Positions 6,017 to 13,472 of a stretch of 33,415 bases of DNA are shown piece after piece. The translations under genes and the position numbers were made by a program. Under the pieces are notes generated by a model that was given only the letters and a program-made list of their open reading frames with translations, ran no database searches and was not told where the DNA came from. This DNA is from UBA9988 sp964574105 (GTDB taxonomy: Bacteria > Patescibacteriota > Minisyncoccia > Phycocordibacterales > UBA9988). The stretch covers positions 1 to 33,415 of the forward strand of contig CAZNKH010000004.1 in assembly GCA_964574105.1 (NCBI GenBank). Reading direction: 5' to 3'. Each line of letters starts with the position of its first letter. Position 1 is the stretch's first letter.

Positions 6017-8149
6017 TTATTTACGGGATTCAATGATACTCGCAGCGACACTCTGTGGCACAATGGCGTACTCTAAGAACTCCATCGTGAAGGTTGCGCG
6101 TCCCTCTGTCATTGAACGCAATGAGGTCACATAGCCAAACATCTCTGAAAGAGGAACCTTAGCACGAATTACTCGGTTGCCTCCGCGCTCCTCCATACCC
6201 TCAATCTGCCCGCGCTTACTGGAAAGATTACCGGTTACATCACCCATAAACTTCTCAGGTGTGACGACCTCTACTTTCATAATCGGCTCAAGTATAACTG
6301 GCTTTGCTTGGCGTGCAGCATCCTGCAAAGCCATAGAGCCCGCCATCTTGAAGGCCATTTCAGACGAGTCTACCTCATGATAAGAGCCATCGTAGAGATC
6401 AACAGACATATCTACCAATTCAAACCCTGCAAGCACTCCACGGCTCATACCCTCACGAATACCCTTCTCTACGGCAGGGATGTACTCCTGCGGAATGACA
6501 CCACCCTTGATATTGTTGATGAATTCAAATCCTTGCTCGCGTATCACATTTTTGGGAATCTTTGTCCCTTCTTCTATTTTTTCTAAGGGCTTCACGCGGA
6601 TACGCACATGGCCGTATTGACCACGGCCACCCGATTGTTTGATGTATTTATTTTCCACCTCGGCGGTACCGGTAATAGTCTCACGATAAGCTACCTGGGG
6701 ATTACCCACATTCGCCTCCACATTAAACTCGCGCTTCATACGCTCAACAATAATGTCTAAATGAAGCTCACCCATACCAGAGATGATGGTCTCCCCCGTC
6801 TCTTGATCTGATTTAATTCTAAAGGTTGGGTCCTCATCTGAGAGACGCTTCAATGCCATGCCCATCTTCTCTTGATCGGCTTTCGTCTTTGGTTCAATAC
6901 GCAGTGAGACCACCGGTTCAGGGAATTCAATCTTTTCTAAGAGTACCGGGTGCTCGGCATCACAGAGGGTATCAGAAGTCTTACTACTCTTGAGCCCTAC
7001 CATTGCGGCAATCTCCCCAGCATGAACATCTTTTACATCCTCACGGTGATTGGCGTGCATACGCACAATGCGTCCAACACGCTCTTTAGAATTTGTTGTC
7101 GCGTTATAAATATAGGATCCAGCCTCAACTACACCCGAGTACACACGGAAGTAGGTCAGCTGACCAACAAAGGGGTCCGTCTGCACCTTAAAGGCAAGTG
7201 CGGCAAAGGGCTCATCATCTGTGGCGTGACGGACAATCTCCTCTCCATTGTTCGGATCTGTTCCTATTATTGGTGGTATGTCTAGCGGTGAGGGGAGGTA
7301 GTCAACAACCGCATCAAGAACCAACTGGACACCCTTATTCTTGAGGGCAGAACCGCAGAAGACGGGGACGATGTCATTAGCGATGCAGGCCTTGCGTAAA
7401 ATCTCCTTGAGCTTTTGTGTAGGGACTTCTTCTCCGCCCAAGTACTGAGTCATTGCCTCGTCATCATACTCAACAATTTTCTCTATCAACACATCGTGAT
7501 ACTTTTTTGCTTCAGCAAGATACTGCTCGGGGATTGTCTGCTCATTGACAGCCTTCCCTTTATCACCTTCAAAGAAGTAGGCCTTCATGGTGAGGAGGTC
7601 TATCACTCCCTCGTGCGCCTCACTCTCACCTATTGGTATCTGCATTCGTACTGCGCGTGTGGTTAAGCGATCTAAAATTGTTTTGAAGGAGTGTTCAAAG
7701 GAAGCCCCCATGCGATCCATCTTATTCACAAAACAGATGCGTGGCACTTTACCCTCGTCTGCATAACGCCAGTTAGTCTCTGATTGAGGCTCAACGCCAG
7801 CCACACCGTCAAATACCACCACTGCACCGTCTAAGACGCGGAGACTGCGCTTTACTTCAGCGGTAAAGTCGATGTGTCCGGGTGTATCAATGATATTAAA
7901 ATGGTAGGACTGTTCGGTATCTCCGTTTGCATAAGTAGGGATCCATGATGCAGTTGTTGCGGCGGAGGTAATGGTGATGCCGCGCTCGCGCTCCTGTTCC
8001 ATCCAGTCCATTATTGCCTCACCCTCGTGCACTTCACCAATCTTGTGTGAGAGCCCGGTGTAAAACAAGATGCGCTCACTGGTCGTGGTCTTACCAGCGT
8101 CAATGTGCGCAATGATACCAAAGTTGCGTGTCTTAGAAAGGTTGGGCAT
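6017..8149 (-). CDS. fusA: Elongation factor G
   Basis: EF-G is the GTPase that drives translocation and, with RRF, ribosome recycling. The 710-residue product has the normal length and five-domain pattern. G-domain motifs are AHIDAGKTT (residues 14-22), DTPGH (88-92) and NKMD (142-145). Domain IV contains the GGRGQYGHV segment (about residues 503-511). The N-terminal sequence MPNLSKTRNFGIIAHID is canonical. It starts 4 nt after rpsG without a Shine-Dalgarno sequence, so coupling within rpsL-rpsG-fusA is likely. The operon ends at the palindromic terminator just downstream. Confidence 0.99.
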   Translation of the reverse strand: MPNLSKTRNFGIIAHIDAGKTTTSERILFYTGLSHKIGEVHEGEAIMDWMEQERERGITITSAATTASWIPTYANGDTEQSYHFNIIDTPGHIDFTAEVKRSLRVLDGAVVVFDGVAGVEPQSETNWRYADEGKVPRICFVNKMDRMGASFEHSFKTILDRLTTRAVRMQIPIGESEAHEGVIDLLTMKAYFFEGDKGKAVNEQTIPEQYLAEAKKYHDVLIEKIVEYDDEAMTQYLGGEEVPTQKLKEILRKACIANDIVPVFCGSALKNKGVQLVLDAVVDYLPSPLDIPPIIGTDPNNGEEIVRHATDDEPFAALAFKVQTDPFVGQLTYFRVYSGVVEAGSYIYNATTNSKERVGRIVRMHANHREDVKDVHAGEIAAMVGLKSSKTSDTLCDAEHPVLLEKIEFPEPVVSLRIEPKTKADQEKMGMALKRLSDEDPTFRIKSDQETGETIISGMGELHLDIIVERMKREFNVEANVGNPQVAYRETITGTAEVENKYIKQSGGRGQYGHVRIRVKPLEKIEEGTKIPKNVIREQGFEFINNIKGGVIPQEYIPAVEKGIREGMSRGVLAGFELVDMSVDLYDGSYHEVDSSEMAFKMAGSMALQDAARQAKPVILEPIMKVEVVTPEKFMGDVTGNLSSKRGQIEGMEERGGNRVIRAKVPLSEMFGYVTSLRSMTEGRATFTMEFLEYAIVPQSVAASIIESRK

Positions 8150-8153
8150 TTAT

Positions 8154-8633
8154 TTATTTTCGCGAAGTCCAGGCAAAGTGTGCAAAGGCACGGTTGGCCT
8201 CCGCCATCTTGTGAACATTTTCCCGCTTCTTTACTGCCTCACCCTGATTCTGTGATGCGGCAAGTACCTCATCGTATAATTTTTTTGCCATCGGTGCACC
8301 CTTCTTAGATCGTGCTGCGCCAATCATCCAGCGCAAGGCAAGCGAGGTGCGACGCTCGGGACGGACCTCGTGCGGTACCTGATAGTTAGCACCACCAACG
8401 CGACGAGAGCGGACCTCCACAGTTGGGCCGGCATTCCTGATAGCAGTCTCAAAAACTTCCAAAGGATCTTGTTTGGTCTCTGTGGCAAGTTTATCCATAA
8501 CACCGTACACAATCTTCTCCGCAACATTTTTCTTACCACGCTCCATGACATAGTTAACAAACTGTGAGACACGCGGGGACTTGAAGCGATAATCCGGTGC
8601 CGGTTTATTCCGATTTTTTACACTTCTTCTCAT
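8154..8633 (-). CDS. rpsG: 30S ribosomal protein S7
   Basis: S7 nucleates assembly of the 3' major domain of 16S rRNA and contacts mRNA near the E site. The 159-residue product shows the basic N-terminus RRSVKNRNKPAPDYRF, the VNYVMERGKKNVAEKIVYG segment (about residues 27-45), the PTVEVRSRRVGGANYQVP segment (about 71-88) and a C-terminal region ending in AFAHFAW. It begins 2 nt after the rpsL stop. S7 is the translational repressor of the str operon in E. coli; whether this holds here cannot be judged. Confidence 0.98.
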   Translation of the reverse strand: MRRSVKNRNKPAPDYRFKSPRVSQFVNYVMERGKKNVAEKIVYGVMDKLATETKQDPLEVFETAIRNAGPTVEVRSRRVGGANYQVPHEVRPERRTSLALRWMIGAARSKKGAPMAKKLYDEVLAASQNQGEAVKKRENVHKMAEANRAFAHFAWTSRK

Positions 8634-8635
8634 AA

Positions 8636-9058
8636 TTATTTTGCTGCCTTTACATTCTTCTTTGCACCATAGAGTGAGCGGGCTTGGCGACGCTTTTCAA
8701 CACCTCCGGCATCCAATACACCACGAACAATGTGATAACGGACACCAGGAAGGTCCTTTACACGGCCACCACGAATGAGCACCACCGAGTGCTCTTGTAA
8801 ATTGTGCCCTTCGCCCGGGATGTAGGCGGTTACCTCCATGCCATTAGTGAGACGCACGCGAGCAATTTTACGAAGAGCAGAGTTAGGCTTTTTAGGGGTC
8901 GTTGTTTTGACTTGGAGGCAGACACCTCGTTTAAACGGAGATGGATAAAAGACCGGCTTATTCTTAAGTGTATTAAAGCCGCGCGCGAGTCCAACTGTGC
9001 GCGAGCGTTTTACTTGCTTTTTTCTGCCATTTCTGACCAGCTGATTAATTGTCGGCAT
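8636..9058 (-). CDS. rpsL: 30S ribosomal protein S12
   Basis: S12 sits at the decoding centre and influences accuracy. The 140-residue product is longer than the usual approximately 124 because of extra residues between about positions 20 and 45 (around LARGFNTLKNKPVFYPS). The conserved blocks TTTPKKPNSALRK (about 52-64) and GGRVKDLPGVRYHIVRG (about 96-112) are intact. They keep the lysines at the sites where streptomycin-resistance changes are known, so the protein is of the normal sensitive type by sequence. It is first in the rpsL-rpsG-fusA unit. A TATAGT -10-like box lies 14 nt upstream of the ATG. Confidence 0.97.
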   Translation of the reverse strand: MPTINQLVRNGRKKQVKRSRTVGLARGFNTLKNKPVFYPSPFKRGVCLQVKTTTPKKPNSALRKIARVRLTNGMEVTAYIPGEGHNLQEHSVVLIRGGRVKDLPGVRYHIVRGVLDAGGVEKRRQARSLYGAKKNVKAAK

Positions 9059-9072
9059 ACGAGCGTTACTGT

Positions 9073-9078
9073 ACTATA
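9073..9078 (-). promoter_or_regulatory. Possible rpsL -10 box
   Basis: TATAGT on the minus strand ends 14 nt before the rpsL ATG, in the 47-nt gap after the M50 protease gene. No good -35 is visible, so this is a weak call; the gene might instead be read through from upstream. Confidence 0.35.
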
Positions 9079-9105
9079 CGCATTCAAAATGTGCAAGAAA
9101 ATCCC

Positions 9106-9717
9106 TCACACTCCCAAGAGGAATGTTGCGAGAGAGAGAACAACGGTGGCGAGATATGGCCAGAGAATGAGTGACGCTATGAGAAAGATGAACCAGTATT
9201 GCTCTAGTGCCTCCTCAACAAAGTGATAGCGGTAAGGCATGAGAGAGAAAAGTACCTTAGACCCATCTAACGGTGGCACTGGCATCATATTAAAACAGGC
9301 CAAGACGATGTTAATGACTACAATGGAGGCCGCCCCTTGGAGAAAGGCGGAAGAAAAAGTAAATCCAAATTCCGGTAATGTTCGTACGGCAAAGGCCATC
9401 AAGAGAGCAAGAGCCGCATTAGAGAGCGGACCTGCAAGAGCAACGATGGCGGGGCCAAAGCGTTTGGCGCGCAAATTGTACGGATTATAAGGTACCGGCT
9501 TTGCCCACCCAATCATTAATCCCCCCGGCATAAGCGCGAGTACAAGCGGGACGAGGATTGATCCAATAGGATCTAGGTGCGAGAAAGGGTTAAGAGTAAG
9601 ACGACCCGCATAACGGGCAGTATCATCTCCGAGAGCGCTCGCGGCATAGCCGTGAGACACCTCGTGGATTACGACCGAGAAAACAAGAATGACAATAAGA
9701 AAAATGGTTTCTGCCAT
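9106..9717 (-). CDS. Site-2 protease family (M50) membrane metalloprotease
   Basis: Members of this family cut membrane-embedded or membrane-proximal substrates. The 203-residue product is largely hydrophobic, with several predicted membrane helices. The zinc motif HEVSH (HExxH, about residues 18-22) lies in the first helix and the third-ligand motif NMMPVPPLDG (about 147-156) in a later one, so both catalytic parts are present. No PDZ or CBS domain is attached, which matches the short YwhC-like subgroup. The ATG at 9717 was chosen because a longer frame would run antisense through rpmB. It is divergent from rpmB with overlapping promoters. The substrate is unknown. Confidence 0.88.
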   Translation of the reverse strand: MAETIFLIVILVFSVVIHEVSHGYAASALGDDTARYAGRLTLNPFSHLDPIGSILVPLVLALMPGGLMIGWAKPVPYNPYNLRAKRFGPAIVALAGPLSNAALALLMAFAVRTLPEFGFTFSSAFLQGAASIVVINIVLACFNMMPVPPLDGSKVLFSLMPYRYHFVEEALEQYWFIFLIASLILWPYLATVVLSLATFLLGV

Positions 9718-9721
9718 AGTG

Positions 9722-9749
9722 TTGCAAATTGGCTTGAGTATGATACCAT
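9722..9749 (+). promoter_or_regulatory. Predicted rpmB promoter
   Basis: TTGCAA (9722-9727), a 16-nt spacer ending in TGA, and TACCAT (9744-9749) form an extended -10 promoter 24 nt before the rpmB ATG. Its -10 box overlaps the -10 box of the opposing protease promoter. Confidence 0.5.
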
Positions 9750-9768
9750 AACGAGGCTCATTCGTGAA
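9740..9768 (-). promoter_or_regulatory. Predicted M50 protease promoter
   Basis: On the minus strand TTCACG (9763-9768), a 17-nt spacer ending in TGG, and TATCAT (9740-9745) form an extended -10 promoter 22 nt before the protease ATG. It is interleaved with the rpmB promoter. Confidence 0.5.
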
Positions 9769-9773
9769 CATAT

Positions 9774-9986
9774 ATGAAAATCTGCCCACTATGTAAGAGG
9801 GGGGGCCAGATAGCGGGAGGGTACTCCAACCGCGTCCGCGCAACCAAATACAACCCAACCGGCAAGCGCCGTGTTTTAGTGAACCTTCAGTGGGCATCAC
9901 TCCCGACTGGAGGCCGTGTTAAAATATGTACCCGTTGCCTCAAGGCAAAGAAACACCTAGGTGCTTCCCGTCGCTTAACAGTGTAA
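9774..9986 (+). CDS. rpmB: 50S ribosomal protein L28, zinc-ribbon type
   Basis: L28 is a small large-subunit protein near the E site. The 70-residue product begins MKICPLCKRGGQIAGGYSN and has CPLC (residues 4-7) and CTRC (residues 52-55). The two cysteine pairs make it the zinc-binding form of L28. The internal segment NPTGKRRVLVNLQWA (about residues 27-41) is typical of the family. It is monocistronic with its own extended -10 promoter. Its last 47 nt overlap, tail to tail, the end of the minus-strand ComEC-type hydrolase gene. Confidence 0.95.
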   Translation: MKICPLCKRGGQIAGGYSNRVRATKYNPTGKRRVLVNLQWASLPTGGRVKICTRCLKAKKHLGASRRLTV

Positions 9987-10797
9987 TCCTCCCATCCACA
10001 TCCGTGCGCAAAACACGGATGTTTTGTCTTTGGAGAGTATCAAGCACCTCTTGGTGTGGATGACCGTAGCGATTCCTCTTTCCTGCTGAGATGATGGCAA
10101 ACTCTGGATGAACTAAAGAAAGAAATTCGGGGAGTGAGGATGTCCGCGAACCGTGATGACCTAATTTCAGTACAGTACTCTTAAGAGACGAGCCATTCTG
10201 TGCCATCAGTATCCGCTCCACATCGATGGGAGCATCACCAGTTAGAAGTACAGTCGTCATCCCGTACGCAAGTCTCCCTGCCACACTCGCCTCGTTTGAT
10301 TCTGCCCTCGTCACCTCTTTGTCGGGATAGAGTACGGTAAACACGACGCCACGACCGAGATGAATGCGCATCCCGCGACGCGCGACGAGGTTGAGAGATT
10401 TCTCCTCTGTCACCGCCCGAGAGAGCGCCTCGGTTACTGCGGTTTGATGTGCATTCCCAGACTCCACAAATGCACCAACCGTGTACGACTCAAATACAGG
10501 AATGAGACCTCCAATGTGATCAGCATCAGGATGCGTTGAAAGCACTACATCAATACTCCTGTCGTAGAGAGGCATTACCGCACCAAGCTCGCGTAAGGCC
10601 TCTCTTCCTCTCCCCCCGTCAATCAGCATCTGATTCCCATTTGGTGCCTCTATGTAAATAGCATCTCCTTGTCCTACATTCAAAAAGATAACGGTGAGCC
10701 CTTTCCGTGACTCTCTCCATACGGCGTACCACACGAGTCCCGAAAGGAGCGTGAGTACAAGTAGAATTCCAATTTTTAGCCATTCTTTCCGTTCCAT
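9940..10797 (-). CDS. ComEC C-terminal-type metallo-beta-lactamase-fold protein
   Basis: This protein corresponds to the hydrolase domain normally fused to the C-terminus of ComEC, thought to degrade one DNA strand during uptake. One N-terminal membrane helix (about residues 8-27) should place the domain outside the cell membrane. Family motifs are FLNVGQGDA (38-46), the metal site THPDADHIGG (88-97), LLTGDAP, and LGHHGS followed later by the ISAGKRNRYGHPH segment. I chose the ATG at 10797 (285 residues). The frame stays open upstream to about 10999, and a GTG at 10935 would add 46 residues that read like real protein. The N-terminal ComEC channel gene lies just upstream, so ComEC is split. 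The last 15 codons plus the stop codon overlap rpmB on the opposite strand. Confidence 0.88.
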   Translation of the reverse strand: MERKEWLKIGILLVLTLLSGLVWYAVWRESRKGLTVIFLNVGQGDAIYIEAPNGNQMLIDGGRGREALRELGAVMPLYDRSIDVVLSTHPDADHIGGLIPVFESYTVGAFVESGNAHQTAVTEALSRAVTEEKSLNLVARRGMRIHLGRGVVFTVLYPDKEVTRAESNEASVAGRLAYGMTTVLLTGDAPIDVERILMAQNGSSLKSTVLKLGHHGSRTSSLPEFLSLVHPEFAIISAGKRNRYGHPHQEVLDTLQRQNIRVLRTDVDGRITLLSDGKHLGVSLP

Positions 10798-11020
10798 TTC
10801 TTTTATGAGTAGATTATCATGTGAAGTATCTTGGCCAAACAGAAAGACGGCAAAGATATATGCCTCTACTGGTCCGGAAGCTAATCCGGGAAGCTGGGGA
10901 ACTTCATTAACATCTTTGGCATTTCTTCCCCACACAAGTACCCCATCAATGATGGCGGCAAGAGTGGAAACGGTGGAGACAAAGGTGGATCAAAATCAAA
11001 TCCAGTTGATCGATAATGGT
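10798..11020 (-). other. Gap between the two comEC genes with an open, protein-like frame
   Basis: No complete gene was found. The minus-strand frame of the hydrolase gene continues upstream through this gap from a TGA near 11000. It encodes a hydrophobic stretch (VSTLAAIIDGVLVWG), a short linker (VNEVPQLPG) and another hydrophobic stretch (VEAYIFAVFLFG), then runs into the hydrolase N-terminus. No ATG is available; a GTG at 10935 has a GGGG shortly upstream. It may be a real N-terminal extension, a separate small membrane protein lost by mutation, or the former link between the two ComEC halves. Confidence 0.4.
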
Positions 11021-12418
11021 TCATTCGTCAGTATGCCCCAACTGCGCAAGCGTGTCGGGGCTTTTTTCTTGCCTCGCCATAGTTTGACGGCGACGGGCCC
11101 AATATGCCCCAAGCACTCCATAGATAAAAGCAATTACTACTCCACTCCACGCAGGTACAGCAATGGAGGCGAAAGGTAGTGAGGAAAATAGTTGAGTAAT
11201 TACAATAAGTACACGCAAGAGAAGTGTAAGCGGGAAGGCCGCGAGTAATACAAGTGGCCCGGGAATAAATGCAAGTACTCCCGTTATCGCACCCAAGAGC
11301 ATGGCGAGTGGTACAAATGGAAGTACGAGCGGATTGACAACAAGCGCAATGATACTGACTGCACCAATTTGGAATGCGAGGTACGGAAGCACGGCACAGT
11401 ACGCGGCGAGGCTCGCCGCAATAATTTCTTTCAAAAGATTCCACCGTATAAACATAAGCCTTTTCAAAATTGGATCAGTAAGCACAATAATGCCGAGTGT
11501 TGCGCACACCGAAAGGATAAATCCAGGATCATATAAGAGGATGAGCGGATTCCAGAGCCCCATCGCAAGCGCAGTAAGCGCAAGTGCGCGCAAGGCAACA
11601 TAGGGTCGCCCCGTCGCTCGCGCAATGAGAGCAATCACCGCCATACATCCTGCACGCACGGCAGAAGCGTCAGCGCCCGCCATAATAATAAAAAGAATGA
11701 TGGTAATCCCACTCCCCCACATCCGAGCGAAGAATGGCACACCTGAAAGCACACGGCGTACCAGCTCGGCGGCAATCGTGATGTTGTACCCAGAGAGTAC
11801 AACTATGTGCACAATACCTGCGCGAGTAAATGTAGTAGTGAGGCCGGTTCCCAAACCCGATTTACCGCCCAAGAGCATGCCAAGTACCAGTGAGCTCTCT
11901 GGCTCTGGCATTACAGATCGCACATGAGACTCAATTGTTGCACGAGACTGAAAGAGTATCCCCTTCAGAGAAAGTGGAGCTTTATGAATACGCTTCGCCT
12001 CAGCAAAAGAAACTTGCCGAAGTATCCCCTCTCGTCGCAAGTATGATGAGTAATCAAAAATCCTCCCAGAATCGGTATTGAAATCTGTCGGTACGCTTAT
12101 AATTCCGGATACACTCACCACATCACCGTACAAGAATTGAGTTCCAACAGGAAGTGAGACGAGTACGCGTTCACGCTCTTTTTCTGTTTGTAGCACCACT
12201 CGGACAGAAGTATCACGAATGTCTGGATACTCCACTACTCTTCCCACCAATGTCACCCGCCCAAATGACGGAAAAACACTCTCTTTCCCCTGTATATGTG
12301 TAAGACGAATACTACCAACACCAAACAAGAGAATACAGAGCGCAACCGAAAGTACTGCACGATCGTGCATCTTCCACCCATATATTAGAAGTGAAGCCCC
12401 TATAACGAGTGTGAACAT
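11021..12418 (-). CDS. comEC: ComEC/Rec2 competence channel, N-terminal part
   Basis: ComEC forms the channel through which single-stranded DNA crosses the cytoplasmic membrane in natural transformation. The 465-residue protein starts with membrane helices (about residues 1-45), followed by a soluble OB-like region of the DUF4131 type (about 50-150). Then comes the polytopic Competence domain with LGMLLGGKSGL (about 182-192), the HIVVLSGYNI signature (about 208-217) and many helices up to about residue 440. The hydrolase domain is absent and is encoded by the next gene on the same strand. The start ATG lies 6 nt after a TACACT box, predicting a leaderless mRNA. It is divergent from a small membrane protein gene. 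Confidence 0.93.
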   Translation of the reverse strand: MFTLVIGASLLIYGWKMHDRAVLSVALCILLFGVGSIRLTHIQGKESVFPSFGRVTLVGRVVEYPDIRDTSVRVVLQTEKERERVLVSLPVGTQFLYGDVVSVSGIISVPTDFNTDSGRIFDYSSYLRREGILRQVSFAEAKRIHKAPLSLKGILFQSRATIESHVRSVMPEPESSLVLGMLLGGKSGLGTGLTTTFTRAGIVHIVVLSGYNITIAAELVRRVLSGVPFFARMWGSGITIILFIIMAGADASAVRAGCMAVIALIARATGRPYVALRALALTALAMGLWNPLILLYDPGFILSVCATLGIIVLTDPILKRLMFIRWNLLKEIIAASLAAYCAVLPYLAFQIGAVSIIALVVNPLVLPFVPLAMLLGAITGVLAFIPGPLVLLAAFPLTLLLRVLIVITQLFSSLPFASIAVPAWSGVVIAFIYGVLGAYWARRRQTMARQEKSPDTLAQLGHTDE

Positions 12419-12424
12419 CTATAC

Positions 12425-12430
12425 AGTGTA
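12425..12430 (-). promoter_or_regulatory. comEC -10 box, leaderless start
   Basis: TACACT on the minus strand ends exactly 6 nt before the comEC ATG. RNA would start at or next to the start codon. No clear -35 was seen. Confidence 0.5.
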
Positions 12431-12439
12431 CATCCATCT

Positions 12440-12448
12440 TGCTACACT
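12440..12448 (+). promoter_or_regulatory. Extended -10 of the small membrane protein gene
   Basis: TGC-TACACT ends 8 nt before the ATG at 12457, predicting a leader of about two bases. It faces away from the comEC promoter, and the two -10 boxes are 12 bp apart. Confidence 0.5.
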
Positions 12449-12456
12449 CCTCCTTA

Positions 12457-12948
12457 ATGACGCTTACAACACACATTGCCATTGCCGGCGCACTTGGGGC
12501 GCCGCTTATTAATTCCAATCCCGCGGCACTCTTTATCTTTGCAATGGGGACTCACTACTTCGCAGACAGCATTCCACACTACGATTACAAGCTCCGCTAC
12601 GCGTTTAATGAGAACAAGAATACTCATCCATTCAACACGATGGACTTTTTCATCCACGATTGCGGACGAGTGGGTTTTGATATGACGCTTGGTACTGGGC
12701 TTGCCATCATAGCACTTGGTATAGAAAATTTTTTAGCACATCCACTTCCATTTTTTCTACTCGGCCTCGGCTCCATACTTCCCGATCTCCTCTCTGCACT
12801 GCATGCGGGAATACCAACAAAGCTACTCCGGTGGAACCAGTCACTGCAAGATTTTACGCATGCAAAGAAGCTCTCGTGGAGTGCTATAGGAGTGCTCTCA
12901 CAGGCGCTCATTCTTGCAGGAGCACTTGTCTTCATTCACTTTTTTTAG
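12457..12948 (+). CDS. Small polytopic membrane protein, function unknown
   Basis: The 163-residue product has about four hydrophobic segments (about residues 3-32, 75-90, 93-110 and 143-162). It also contains a HYFADSIPHYDY motif (about 34-45) and a conserved-looking LPDLLSALH (about 108-116). His/Asp clusters next to helices resemble the membrane-bound putative metal-dependent hydrolases of the DUF457/YdjM type, but I cannot confirm that assignment. The ATG at 12457 was chosen over an in-frame TTG at 12439, which precedes the -10 box. It is divergent from comEC and convergent with rnhA, with an inverted repeat between the two 3' ends. Confidence 0.75.
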   Translation: MTLTTHIAIAGALGAPLINSNPAALFIFAMGTHYFADSIPHYDYKLRYAFNENKNTHPFNTMDFFIHDCGRVGFDMTLGTGLAIIALGIENFLAHPLPFFLLGLGSILPDLLSALHAGIPTKLLRWNQSLQDFTHAKKLSWSAIGVLSQALILAGALVFIHFF

Positions 12949-12971
12949 ATTAAGATAGAAATATAAGGTGA

Positions 12972-13035
12972 AGTATTTATTTTTAAGTCTTGTCGGAGCC
13001 CGCGATAGCGGGTAAAAGGTAAAAAAATAAATACT
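12972..13035. repeat. Inverted-repeat element between two convergent genes
   Basis: AGTATTTATTTTT (12972-12984) pairs with its complement at 13023-13035. Inside is a second perfect hairpin, CCCGC-GATA-GCGGG (12999-13012). The right arm contains part of the rnhA stop codon. Read on the minus strand the right arm is CTCGTAGTATTTATTTTTTT, nearly the same as the arms of the element after tig at 31578-31645. It may act as a terminator for both genes. Confidence 0.65.
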
Positions 13036-13459
13036 ACGAGCCGTTGTTCATCGCCTCATTCGCAAGTTTGTCAGCAATTACATTTTCTTCTCGTGGAATG
13101 GTTTTAATGGTGAGTAGCGGTATCTGGATACGCAAGCGCTGTACTTCTTCATAGAGTGCGCGGAGTCGTGGTTCCTTCACACGATACTCTCCCATTAATT
13201 GCCTCCCTACCAGCTCACTATCCAAGCGCAGTTCAACCTGCCGTGTTAAAAGTTCGGTGCCAAAGCGTTCAATCAATTTTGAAAAGCCGAGAATCACTGC
13301 CTGATACTCTGCTTCATTATTAGTCGCGATACCAAGCGACTTGGAGACATTTTCTATTGTCTTCCCGTCTCCCGTATAAATATGAACGCCAATACCGGCA
13401 ATGCCGGGATTACCGCGAGCGCCGCCATCAGTATTGAGGTAGAGAGTGTTGGTAGACAT
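13034..13459 (-). CDS. rnhA: Ribonuclease HI family protein
   Basis: RNase H enzymes cut the RNA strand of RNA-DNA hybrids such as R-loops and primers. The 141-residue product carries the full set of acidic metal ligands: D11 in NTDGGARGNPG, E51 in TNNEAEYQA, D80 in LRLDSELV and D130 in IADKLANEA. The basic protrusion of E. coli RNase HI appears reduced, as in the RVT_3/RnhA-like subgroup. It lies 10 nt downstream of recJ, and a TAGTAT box inside the recJ stop region ends 7 nt before its ATG, so it may have its own leaderless transcript as well as read-through from recJ. Confidence 0.93.
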   Translation of the reverse strand: MSTNTLYLNTDGGARGNPGIAGIGVHIYTGDGKTIENVSKSLGIATNNEAEYQAVILGFSKLIERFGTELLTRQVELRLDSELVGRQLMGEYRVKEPRLRALYEEVQRLRIQIPLLTIKTIPREENVIADKLANEAMNNGS

Positions 13460-13466
13460 CGCTTCA

Positions 13467-13472
13467 ATACTA
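13467..13472 (-). promoter_or_regulatory. rnhA -10 box, leaderless start
   Basis: TAGTAT on the minus strand overlaps the recJ stop codon and ends 7 nt before the rnhA ATG. No strong -35 is seen. Confidence 0.4.

Noticed and set aside
9718..9900. Upstream in-frame extension of the M50 protease
   Set aside because: It would run antisense through rpmB and place the start before the protease promoter; the residues do not fit the family.
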